In this document: in pieces, positions 1 through 9,139 of the stretch
Layout of the letters: each line of letters starts with the position of its first letter
How positions within the stretch are numbered: the first letter of the stretch is position 1
Source of the DNA: Neoarius graeffei
Lineage: Eukaryota; Chordata; Actinopteri; Siluriformes; Ariidae
Length of the DNA stretch: 64,000 nt
Direction: 5' to 3'
Assembly (NCBI RefSeq): GCF_027579695.1
Contig: NC_083582.1
Span: forward strand, 2,628,378 to 2,692,377
The notes under the pieces: generated by a model
Told to the model about the DNA's origin: nothing
Database searches by the model: none
What the model saw: only the letters and a program-made list of their open reading frames with translations
Made by a program: the position numbers and the translations under genes

Positions 1-1212
1 ATATCCCGTTAGTGTTCTTATTAAAACCTGGCTGTTTCAGGGCTTTGTTTTAAAGGACGAGGAAACGGTCATGACGGGGAAGTGGAGGAAGTGACTTGAA
101 CACTAAATCAGTGCGTTAAAGCCCTTTGGCTGAGTTTGGATGGCTGGAGCAGAACATGTTGTGGTGAAAGTGCTGAGTGCGGTGATGGATTACGGTGTCG
201 TGTCGTTACTTTGCGCTGTAAACAGCCGTGTTAATGGATTTGAGACACGAGCAGGACGTTGGAGACTCTTTTGTTCTGCCTGGATTTTTTCCCAGTGACA
301 GACAATACAGCACTGTGGGTCGTGTCCCAAATGATTATTCTCCGCCTCCTCCCCCACCCTGTCCCGAGGCCTGTCCTCAAGTGTCCCTGGTGGTGTTTGG
401 TGAAGAAGAATTTCTCTGGAATGATGAAGGAGCGCCACAAAGTGATCAGTGTTGAATATTTCATTTATTCCACAGCGCTGCTGAGTTCTGGACTCTGATT
501 GGTCAGAAGAGAAGGTGTTGATTAATTCTCTCTAACAGCAGCTCTGACAGTAGCGCAGGTTTATATTAATGTTATCGTTTCTATAGTAACCGATCATTCA
601 CAGGGCCGTGTCCAGCAGACGCTCTACTGATGATAAACAGATTAAAAATGGTTGATATGGTGAAGTTTTCTAAGAGGAGAAGTGTGTGTGTGTGTGTGTG
701 TGTGTGTTGTCTCTGGAAGGAGTCTCCAGTCAGAAATAAAGCTGGAACTTGAGGTTTCTGACGTCTTCAGGACCGAGGAGGAGTTTACTCTTCTTTACGG
801 TTTCTCAGGAACACGGTGGAACAGGCTGTGATTATAATAATAATTCCACGTCGTGGGAAAACGGTGCCGCTTTCGCTGGCAGATTTACGGCGTTGTGTCT
901 ATTACACTGTCCGAGAAAGAAAACACCAGCTTATCTCCTGCTCCTCTCTGGTCAGAAGAACCTTTTTATGCTCCTGCAGAACCAGCTATGATGATGTGTT
1001 TATAAAACCCAGCGGATCAGGAAACCCTGACACTAACCCGGTAAAGTGGCTGCGGCTGGCCGGGTCGCTTCAGGGTTCTGTTTCACACCTCGCTTTACTC
1101 ACGGTTTATTCAGCAGGATTCACACGGAGAGGGAAAATCTGGACTCTGTCAGGAGATGATTTGTGCATGTTCTGTTCAATTAATTAAAGTGATTTATACT
1201 AACAATCAATAG
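1..1212. other. No gene recognised
   Basis: Non-repetitive sequence apart from a GT microsatellite (682-708). Short ORFs (75-123 codons) have no recognisable domains, no exon-like borders and no tweety N-terminal sequence, so the missing ttyh2 exons are not evident here. Confidence 0.5.
682..708. repeat. (GT)n microsatellite
   Basis: About 13 GT dinucleotides. Confidence 0.9.
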
Positions 1213-1430
1213 TATCACCAAAAGTATGTGCACCCCTGACGATCATACCCATGGCCTTGTTGAACGTATCGTTCCAGATTTATTCCCCTTTTCCTGTTAT
1301 AATGAGCTCCACTCTTCTGCGAAGTCTTTCCACTAGACTTTGGGGCGTGGCTGTGGGGATTTACATTCAGGAGTGAAATCAGACCCTGATCAGAGCTTTC
1401 CCTAAGGTGCGGATATGTGGCGCTTTGCCG
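1213..1430 (-). mobile_element. Tc1-like element relic or MITE
   Basis: Begins with CCAAAAGTATGTGCACCCC, close to the terminal sequence of a widespread fish Tc1-type family, and continues with the matching internal sequence (TTATTCCCCTTTTCCTGTTA). No transposase ORF and no second terminus were seen. Orientation is not secure. Confidence 0.5.
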
Positions 1431-1759
1431 CACTGTGCATCGTCAGGACCGCGCTGTCACTTGCACACCAAAAAAAAAAAATCCATACCATAAATTGAAG
1501 AATGCAGAGTACTTTCTGCACCTAAATGTCTCCTATTCCCCTCTGAAACCTATCGAAATAGGAAGATATTGTAATATATAGGTCTAGACCAGGGGTTCTC
1601 AACCTTTTGCAACCTGGGCCCCACCAAAGCCGGTTCATTGCAGTTGGGGGCCCCTCTTCTCGCCCCGCCCCCATCCCCCCCCAAACACACTCACCCGCAG
1701 TGACGCCACCCGACCTACAGCACCTTATATCGACCGATAGATAGATAGCCCTGGGCTAG

Positions 1760-2016
1760 ATTATTATTAGTAGTAGTAGCAGTAGCAGCAGTAGTAGCAT
1801 TATCCATTCCATAGAAATACATAGGCCTATTATCATTATTAGGCTATTGTTATAATTGGCAGTAGCACCACATTTCTAATCTGCTTTCGGGCATTATTAT
1901 AATTATTATAATTATTATTATTATTATTATTATTATTATGGCCTATTATCATTACTAAGCTGTTGGCAGTAGTACAAGACTTATGTTCTTTCAGGCATTA
2001 TTATTATTATTAGGCC

Positions 2017-2047
<31 letters not shown>

Positions 2048-2140
2048 GCTGTTGTTGGTTGTTGATATTATTATTATTATTATTATGCTATTATTAATAG
2101 GCATTATTATTTATTATTATTATTATTATTAGTGTTTTTA
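1760..2140. repeat. (ATT)n-rich tracts inside the hAT element
   Basis: Several interrupted runs of ATT/TTA between the hAT left terminus and the transposase stop codon. Confidence 0.85.
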
Positions 2141-2252
2141 TTAGGTATTTTATTAGGCTTATCATTAGCTGGCTATTGATATCATTGGGAATTGGGACCA
2201 GGCGTGAATTTAGGTTTTACTTTTTACTGTGCCTTTGTGATCTGCATTTGCA

Positions 2253-4067
2253 TTAATGCGAGACCTGAGCCTGCTTTGCCTTACAAAGATCCTCGATTCT
2301 TGGCGAAATGTTTGACAAGCACAGTCTCAAGTCATCCTCAATTTGCGCACGATTGCGATATTTCGTTTTGAGCGCAGTCATTTTTGAAAATCCTGCCTCA
2401 CACAAGTAGGTCGATGCGAATGGGATGAGCAGTTTCAAGGCTACGTCACACAGTTGCGGGTACTCCTGCATCAATGCTGCCCAGAATGTTGAAAGAGGGC
2501 ATGAGGTGAAGACTGCCTTAAGTCTACTGTCACTCTTCAGCTCAATAAGCTGTTCCTGCATGTCAACTGGAAGTTCGTCAGCAGTACACACAAATGGATC
2601 TCGAACCCACGCAAAAGAGCGATAATCCTCTGTGAAGTATGCCGCAAACTGTTTTCTCATTACCGACAGGTGCTCTGACGCTGCTTGAAAGACAGATGAG
2701 AAATCGTGGGAAGTGCCTGCATTACTGATAAAGTCTGCAAGGCTTGGGAACATATCACAGTTCCCCCGACTGATGCGGCCACACCAGAGGTCAAGTTTTT
2801 GCTTGAAGGCATCCACTTTCTCTGCGAGAAGCAAAATGTGAGTTTCTCGGCCTTGCAAAGACAGGTTCAAGCCATTCAAGCGGTCAAATATATCGACCAA
2901 ATAGGAGAGACACGCCAGCCACAAAGGGTCATCCAGATTTTTCGCCAGGTCTGAATTGATTTGTGTCAAAAACCGCTTCACCTCATCTCGCAGCTCATAC
3001 AAACGTTGTAACACCCGCCCCCTGGACAGCCAGCGAACCTCAGTGTGCAGAAGCAGCTGTTCGTGCTCTGACCCCATCTCCTGACAGAGGACCTCAAACA
3101 AGCGAGAGTTTAGCGGCCGTGACTTGATGAGGTTGATCATTTTTACTGATTGGTTCAGCACGGATTCCAACAGAGACGGCGTTTTTTTTGCAGCGAGTGC
3201 TTCGCGATGAACCATGCAATGGGTCCATTTTACAAGTGGAGCTACCTGCTTAACGCGAGCAGCTAGACCTTGCTCACGGCCCGTCATTGCTCGTGCGCCA
3301 TCCGTGCACAAGCCAACGCATCGGTCCCACGCCTTCCCATTCTCGCGAATAAATGAATCAAGGACATTGAAGATGGCCTCTCCAGTTGTGTGTGACTGAA
3401 GAGGGCGGCAAAAAAGGACATCCTCCTCAATTAATTTATCCCTGACATACCTGACATATGTAAGAAGCTGTGCCTGTCCAGCAATATCGGTAGACTCATC
3501 CAACTGCAAGGCATAGTATGGACTATTTTTAATAAACTGTATTAATTGCTCTCTGATATCATTGGACATATCAGCAATTCTCCGAGCAACTGTGTCATTT
3601 GAAAGTGGCACGGTGCCTAATTTGGCTGCTGCACCATCCCCGAAGAATATTCTGCACATGTCCTGCGCAGCTGGCAAAACGAATTTCTCGGCATCAGTGT
3701 GCGGTTTCCCTAGCTTACCTATTCTTTTTGCCACCACATATGATGCCTCCAGGCACTGCTTAGATACAGTGCTGTGCATGGAAATTGTTGCCTGTTGCTG
3801 ATGCAGGCCATCACGCTTTCTTTGAAAGTATTCAAGCGGTTTGTCCTTCAGGCCAGCATGCTTCGTTTCGAGGTGCCTTTTAAGTTTGCATGGCTTCATG
3901 CTTTCGTTTGCCAGCACCTCGGCACACACGACACACTGAGGACGAAGATCAGAGGTGACGGTAAAACCAAACTGCAGGTATGATTCATCGTACGTCCGAA
4001 GCTTTCTCGCAGCTGGTGGTAGACCTATGTCAGTTGTCTTGGGTTTTTTGACAAGAAATCTATCCAT
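2253..4067 (-). CDS. hAT transposase (BED finger, intact ORF)
   Basis: A 604-residue uninterrupted ORF. Order: BED-type zinc finger (C45, C48, H65, H70); RNase-H-like catalytic core with D190 (LQLDESTD) and D256 (LCTDGARAM); the C-x2-H pair C284/H287; and the C-terminal hAT dimerisation region with E557 in CEAGFSKM. Length and order match Charlie/ZBED-type hAT transposases, which cut and paste DNA and leave 8-bp duplications. An intact frame implies either recent activity or retention of the protein; a domesticated ZBED-type gene is possible but one terminus and a target site are still visible, which favours a transposon. No host exon structure was seen. Confidence 0.85.
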   Translation of the reverse strand: MDRFLVKKPKTTDIGLPPAARKLRTYDESYLQFGFTVTSDLRPQCVVCAEVLANESMKPCKLKRHLETKHAGLKDKPLEYFQRKRDGLHQQQATISMHSTVSKQCLEASYVVAKRIGKLGKPHTDAEKFVLPAAQDMCRIFFGDGAAAKLGTVPLSNDTVARRIADMSNDIREQLIQFIKNSPYYALQLDESTDIAGQAQLLTYVRYVRDKLIEEDVLFCRPLQSHTTGEAIFNVLDSFIRENGKAWDRCVGLCTDGARAMTGREQGLAARVKQVAPLVKWTHCMVHREALAAKKTPSLLESVLNQSVKMINLIKSRPLNSRLFEVLCQEMGSEHEQLLLHTEVRWLSRGRVLQRLYELRDEVKRFLTQINSDLAKNLDDPLWLACLSYLVDIFDRLNGLNLSLQGRETHILLLAEKVDAFKQKLDLWCGRISRGNCDMFPSLADFISNAGTSHDFSSVFQAASEHLSVMRKQFAAYFTEDYRSFAWVRDPFVCTADELPVDMQEQLIELKSDSRLKAVFTSCPLSTFWAALMQEYPQLCDVALKLLIPFASTYLCEAGFSKMTALKTKYRNRAQIEDDLRLCLSNISPRIEDLCKAKQAQVSH

Positions 4068-4260
4068 TTTGTTAAAGTATTTGTGAATAAACGTGTGTAA
4101 TAAAGTTGTAACGATAAGTCTGTAGTAGGCTAAGTCTGTAGTAGGCTAAGGGGGCTAACCAGAGGGAACGTATGGGGCTTATCAGTGAGAAACACGATCG
4201 ATATCTTTATTCGGGGATTTTATAGTTGCAAATTTTAACGAGGTGTGAATGGTGTACTTA

Positions 4261-4263
<3 letters not shown>

Positions 4264-4298
<35 letters not shown>
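4264..4298. repeat. (GT)n microsatellite
   Basis: About 17 GT units upstream of the hAT transposase start. Confidence 0.9.
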
Positions 4299-4300
<2 letters not shown>

Positions 4301-4821
4301 ACAGTTGGATTTTTCACACGCAGGGTGAAAAAGGCAAAGGGGTAGTAGACTAGCAGTAAGAAAACAACAAAAACAACAAATTATTTGGGTAGAGCTGAAA
4401 TGGGGAAAGCAAAAATACAGTGTGGGGTAGTAGTCTTTAAAAAGACTGTTTGGGTTTTGCGCTGTATCGATGGATTGATGATTGTAAACTAGCAAGAGTC
4501 GGTACGAGTTAACTCGGCAAGAAACCAGACTAGTGTGTGTGTGTGGCAAGCACTCGCACGGTGGCCACGGTATGCAGACTCACTCACGTGACGTTGCGTC
4601 ATGTTCGCGTCACGGGCTTAAAATAACCTACACACAAGATTTTATGATAGATTGATGATAGATTTTATAATAGTATTGATTTGTATGTAATAGTCCAATG
4701 TCCTGCATTTTGACATGGGTAAATGTGTTGCATCTGCTTAGCTACTATAGCCTGTTAGCCCCAGATTTTTTTTTTTTCCTCCATACATGAAGCCTACTCG
4801 CGACCCCCCTGGAGTACCTCC

Positions 4822-5172
4822 GGAAGGGTGACGAATTGGTGTAAACCAAACGGTGTGGAAAAGGCCGTTTTTTTCTTGGGATAGTGGAGTCAAGGGGATC
4901 TGCCAATATCCCTTCGTCAAATCCAGCGTTGAATAGAAGCGAGCAGTGCCGAGTCGATCGAGCAACTCATCAATACGAGGCATTGGGTACGCGTCAAATT
5001 TAGACACCGCGTTGACTTTTCTATAGTCCACACAGAACCGGACCGACCCGTCGGCCTTGGGTACCAAGACCACTGGGCTGCTCCAGTCACTGTGGGACTC
5101 CTTGACGATGCCCATTTCGAGCATGGTCTCAAGTTCTTCCTGAACCACCTTTTTTTTTTTTTGTGTGTTCAG
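4822..5172 (-). pseudogene. Reverse transcriptase N-terminal part of the Gmr1-type element
   Basis: Follows integrase directly, separated by a short A-run frameshift (5151-5162). RT motifs visible: SPVVLVPKADGSVRFCVDYR, then FYSTLDLTKGYWQIPL. Truncated at about 4822 before the catalytic YxDD, where hAT-like sequence begins; a frameshift also lies at about 4880. Confidence 0.85.
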
Positions 5173-5189
5173 GTAGCCTGTAAGGGCGG

Positions 5190-6630
5190 CTACGCACTAC
5201 CACCCCTGGGGGCGTCTCTAATGTGGTGCTCTGTGAGGGTAGTGCGACCGGGCAGGGGCGAGAACACATCCGAAAACTCGGTCTGCAACTGGGCGACCTC
5301 CGTGAGTTGGGTCAGGGAGAGGTGGTCTCCACAGGGGACCGGAGAGGTACGTGATGCCAATGCCCCTTTTTGAACCTCCGGCCCCAGCTCCGCCTTCTCC
5401 GAAACCACCAACGCCACGGGGACCTTCTCATTCCAGAGTTTAAGCAGATTGAGGTGGTAAATTTGTAGCGCCCCACCCTTGTCCGTTCGCCTCACCTCGT
5501 AGTCGACGTCCCCGACTCGCCGTGTGACCTCAAAGGGTCCTTGCCACTTGGCGATCAATTTGGAGCTCGATGTGGGCAGCAGTACGAGTACCTTATCTCC
5601 CGGTGTGAACTCCCTAAGACGCGTACCCTTGTTGTACAGGTGGGCTTGCCGTTCTTGGGCCTGCCGCAAATTCTCCTGAGTTAGGTGGGTGAGCGTGTGG
5701 AGTTTTGCGTGCAGGTCCATAACGTATTGAATTTCGTTCTTACTTTGTGAAGGTCCCTCCTCCCAATTTTCCCTCAGCACGTCTAGAATGCCGCGCAGCT
5801 TACGCCCATATAATAATTAGAACGGGGAGAACCCCGTGGAGGCTTGGGGGACCTCTCGCACTGAAAACAACAAGGGCTCAAGCCACTTATCCCAATTACG
5901 TGCGTCTTCACTTATGAATTTTTTTTATGATATTCTTGAGGGTGCGATTGAATCGTTCCACTAAACCGTCCGTTTGTGGGTGATGCACGCTGGTGCGGAT
6001 CGGCTTAATCCCCAATAACCCATACAGTTCGTGCAGTGTCCGTGACATAAATGTAGTGCCTTGATCAGTCAGAATCTCTTTCGGGATTCCAACTCGGGAA
6101 ATAACGCGGAAGAGTGCCCCCGCAATACTGCGTGCTGAGATATTGTGCAGAGGCACTGCTTCCGGGTATCGCGTTGCATAGTCCACCAGAACTAATATAA
6201 AGCGGTACCCTCGTGCTGACCGATCTAATGGCCCGACGAGATCCATCCCAATTCTTTCGAAGGGGGTCTCAATTAATGGAAGACGGCGCAAAGGTGCTTT
6301 TGGAATGGCCGCTGGATTCACTAACTGGCATTCGCGGCACGCCGTACACCACCTACGGACATCCCCGCGAATCCCCGGCCAATAGAATCGGGCCATTATT
6401 CGGGCTAGTGCCTTATCCTGCCCTAGGTGTCCAGCCATGGGATTAAAGTGCGTGACTCGCTCTTTAGTTTGAGTGTCCTGCGTCACTCGGTATAACCTAT
6501 CCTTCATAATAGAGAAATAGGGGAAGGACGGGGTGGCGTTCGGCGGGAGCGTTTGACCATCGATTACTCTCACTTGGTCAAACGCATGTCGCAGAGTCTC
6601 GTCTCGCGATTGTTCTAACGGGAAATCCAT
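5190..6630 (-). pseudogene. Integrase of the Gmr1-type element
   Basis: 6630-5908 has the HHCC zinc module (HFNPMAGH ... CTACRECQ) and the catalytic core with D in GMDLVGPL, D in ILTDQGTTF and E in DGLVERFNRT, 35 residues apart (DD35E). 5780-5190 continues into the C-terminal GPFEVTRRVG domain. The 5780-5908 gap has indels and stops. Integrase joins element DNA to the chromosome. Confidence 0.85.
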
Positions 6631-6699
6631 GAGGGATTCCCCGAGAGAGGAGGAGCCTGGGGCTCCTCACTCTGACGCGGAGATGACGTAGACGGCTCT

Positions 6700-7497
6700 G
6701 CTAAATGGCAGGACCCACTCTCTACTAAGCGTGTCATGAAATCCCGGCCAATCAGTCCCCAAAATTATAGAGTGGGTAAGGCGAGGATTAACCGCCGCCT
6801 TCACTATAAATTTTTCCCCTCAGAAAAAAATGTGGACTGACACCAAAGGGTAGCTGTGAACATCCCCGTGCACACACAACACCTTCACCCCCTGTGCTCC
6901 CCCCAGTGCCTCGTTTTGCACCAGGCTTTGGTGAATTGAGGTCTGATTACAACCAGAATCCACCAACGCCTGATATGTATCCCCTTGAATACTCACCGGT
7001 ATGCGACACACTCCGGCCCGATCGAGGGTGGCTTCTGGCGCGTCGGAGATCCGAACCACCGCGCCCACCTCCATTGCCGTGCACTGCTGTTGGAGGTGGC
7101 CCGGTTCCCCGCAGCACCAGCAAACCGGCCCGGGCTTCCTCTCTGCACCGGTGTTCTGGGGCTCACTCACCTGAGGGGGGGGAGAGAGAGACACAGAAGG
7201 GAGAAATGGGAGGGCACCGCAGGTGCGGCGGGCCGGCTGGGGTGGCGCCGGCCCCCGCCTCCGCGGTGGGGGAATGGGGCGAGGACGGGACACAGGAGGA
7301 GAGAGAGAGAGAAGAGGAGGGAAGAGAAGAGGCTGTCTGCTGTCCTGCCGCCGGAACAGCCGCCAAATGGTCCTCCGCCAGCTCGATGGCCTGATCCAGC
7401 GAAGCCGGGCGGTGGCACTGGACCCACTCCGTGGTTCCTGCTGGCAAGCGCGCGACAAACTGCTCCAGCACCACCTGATCGACGATCTCCTCGGCAT
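6700..7497 (-). pseudogene. Zinc knuckle and aspartic protease of the Gmr1-type element
   Basis: Contains a CCHC knuckle (CWCCGEPGHLQQQC, C-x2-C-x4-H-x4-C) and a retropepsin active site (ALVDSGC). The second protease landmark, ILGTDW, is found further on in a different frame (about 6750), so the protease is frameshifted near 6820. Confidence 0.7.
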
Positions 7498-7516
7498 CGC
7501 GGTTGTTGGCCCTCAG

Positions 7517-8037
7517 TCACCGCCAGCAGGCGTCCCGGAGTTGCTGGCCAAACGCGAACGGCCGGCCGACTTCCTCCAAGCGCAAGGCGCGGAAGCGCTG
7601 GTGCTGCTGTTCCGGGGTGCGCCCCACGCCCTGGAGGACGGCCCGGCGGAGGTCCGCGTAGGCCAGCTGGCGGTCGGCGGGGAGCTGTAGCGCGGCCAGC
7701 TGCGCCTCTCCCATTAGCAGAGGGAGGAGGCGCGCTGCTCCATCGGCCACCCCGAGGCCTCGGCGACTTGCTCGAAGAGCGTGATAAAAGCCTCGGGGTC
7801 ATCCTGCGGACCCATCTTGGTTACGGTGGGGGGGGGGGACGGGCCCACGGTGGGAGCGCTGGTGGACCCCGCCGACGCGAGGAGGTGCCGGAACACCTCC
7901 CGATCTTCGTGCTGGGCCAGCACCAGGGCCTCAAAGCGCCGTTCCTGTTCCTTGCAGAGGGTGACTAGCGCCTGGTGCTGGCTTTGCTGGGCCGTGGCGA
8001 GGGCGTGGACCAGGTCGGCGAACAGGGAGGACTCCAT
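7517..8037 (-). pseudogene. gag of the Gmr1-type element
   Basis: Starts at an ATG 30 bp after the primer binding site. The N-terminal part is helical with a PEAFITLFE motif typical of gypsy-type Gag, and continues in another frame from 7750 down to 7517. At least one frameshift lies near 7715-7750. Gag would form the virus-like particle. Confidence 0.65.
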
Positions 8038-8067
8038 GGGGCTGATCGGCTGCTGTACTCCACAATA

Positions 8068-8085
8068 TCCCGGGTTTCAGCACCA
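8068..8085 (-). other. Primer binding site of the LTR element
   Basis: TGGTGCTGAAACCCGGGA on the minus strand, one base inside the LTR end. It starts with TGG as expected for pairing with a tRNA 3' CCA; which tRNA is not determined. Confidence 0.6.
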
Positions 8086-8086
8086 C

Positions 8087-8361
8087 TGTAGCGGTTCAGT
8101 ACTGGTGGGTGGAGCACAGAGGACGGCAGGACAGAGATCAGGTTCAAAATAGCGTTTATTGCTACACTTTTCAGTTTAACAATTGTAACTTGAACAGACA
8201 CACACGACTGGCATCTTGTTCAGGGATGAGCTCCCCTCTGCTCTCAGCTTTCCCTCTTTAAATAGGGCGCGGTCACTGGGAAGACACACAAACACAGGTT
8301 AATTGCAGTCAGGTGTAGTGATTCTGCCACTTACCTTCCCTGACTCCGCCCTCCTGTCACA
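8087..8361 (-). repeat. 5' LTR of the Gmr1-type element
   Basis: Read on the minus strand it starts TGTGACAGGAGGGCGGAG and ends CTACA, about 275 bp. It contains a TATA-like ATTTAAA (near 8255-8263) and an AATAAA (near 8154-8160) at suitable spacing. Only one LTR was found. Confidence 0.7.
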
Positions 8362-8494
8362 GACCGGCGCTTGGCCACGCCCCCGCAAACCCCCGAAGAT
8401 AAGACAAGTAGGAAAAATAGAGAAAAAGGATCTGGAGCATTCGTTGCAGGCTGCATGCGAGCTGGCGCATGCCCACTTAGCAAGGCAAATTTGA

Positions 8495-8540
8495 ATTTCC
8501 CTCCGGGGATTAATAAAGTGATTCTAATTCATTCTGTAAA
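8495..8540 (+). mobile_element. LINE 3' tail fragment
   Basis: The phrase AATTTCCCTCCGGGGATTAA followed by TAAAGTGATTCTAATTCATTC resembles 3' ends of fish non-LTR elements (degenerate ATTC repeats). It lies just before ttyh2 window exon 1. No coding part is present. Confidence 0.4.
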
Positions 8541-8608
8541 GACATTAAAAACGTTTCTCAGCAGTGTGCGTGATGAAAAACTACGTTTCTGCTTCTTTTT
8601 TTTCGCAG

Positions 8609-8720
8609 TATCGCAGTTGGCGTGGGTTTCTATGGTAACAGTGAGACCAATGATGGAGTGTATCAGCTGACCTACTCCCTGTACAACACCAATCGCACAC
8701 TGGTGGGAGTGGAGAACCTG
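8609..8720 (+). CDS. ttyh2: ttyh2 window exon 1
   Basis: Acceptor tttcgcag before 8609 and donor gtgagg after 8720. The first base completes a codon begun in an upstream exon, so at least one coding exon lies further 5'. It encodes [19 protein letters not shown] and the sequon NRT, the start of the extracellular region after the second membrane span. A LINE-type 3' tail ends only ~70 bp upstream. Confidence 0.9.
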
Positions 8721-9102
8721 GTGAGGAAAAAATGCACGTCTGTTCTCCATCGCGCACACTGACGCTGTGTGATTAGCATTAGCAACACTCACTGTGGTGT
8801 CTATTACATAATTATCAGTAAGAACACGGTGTTGTGGAAATATGATTGGATGGGTCTTGGATCTTGTTCCTCTTGTGACAGCTTTCGTCTACTTTGGGCG
8901 GGATTCAGAGCGGGATGAAGGAACACTTGTCCCGATTGGACGAGATATTCGCCACGCGAGGTGACTTTGTTAAATCGCTGACGTTTGTGCAGCAGATGGC
9001 GGAGAACCTTATTAAACAGTTGTTGGGTTTGCCGGATTGGGACCGGGCCAAAGTGGATCTGACGCACATCGCTGACCGCACTGCGACTATTGAGTACTAC
9101 AG

Positions 9103-9139
<37 letters not shown>

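Larger units (their letters stand above)
1582..4821 (-). mobile_element. hAT superfamily transposon (Charlie-like), right end truncated
   Basis: The left terminus CAGGGGTTCTCAACC starts at 1590 and is preceded by GTCTAGAC (1582-1589), the TCTAGA-centred 8-bp target site typical of Charlie-type hAT insertions. The inside holds ATT-rich tracts (about 1760-2140) and a complete transposase. No matching right terminus or second GTCTAGAC was found; sequence resembling hAT end DNA (TCGCGACCCCCCTGGAG, about 4798) runs directly into gypsy-type RT sequence at about 4822, so the right end is lost or rearranged. Confidence 0.75.
4822..8361 (-). mobile_element. Ty3/gypsy LTR retrotransposon of Gmr1 type, decayed and 3'-truncated
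   Basis: Minus strand. In order: LTR (8361-8087), primer binding site, gag (8037-7517), zinc knuckle and protease (7497-6740), integrase (6630-5190), then the start of reverse transcriptase (about 5172-4822). Integrase therefore precedes RT, unlike standard Ty3/gypsy elements, and matches the Gmr1-like group of deuterostome elements. RT is cut before its YxDD motif; RNase H and the 3' LTR are absent. Several frameshifts and stops show it cannot be expressed as it stands. Confidence 0.85.

Noticed and set aside
230-460. Possible N-terminal ttyh2 exon
   Set aside because: No hydrophobic span or tweety-like sequence, and no matching splice phase.
6985-7968. 327-codon plus-strand ORF
   Set aside because: GC-rich shadow of the minus-strand gag/protease region of the LTR element; Arg/Pro/Gly-rich and without domains.
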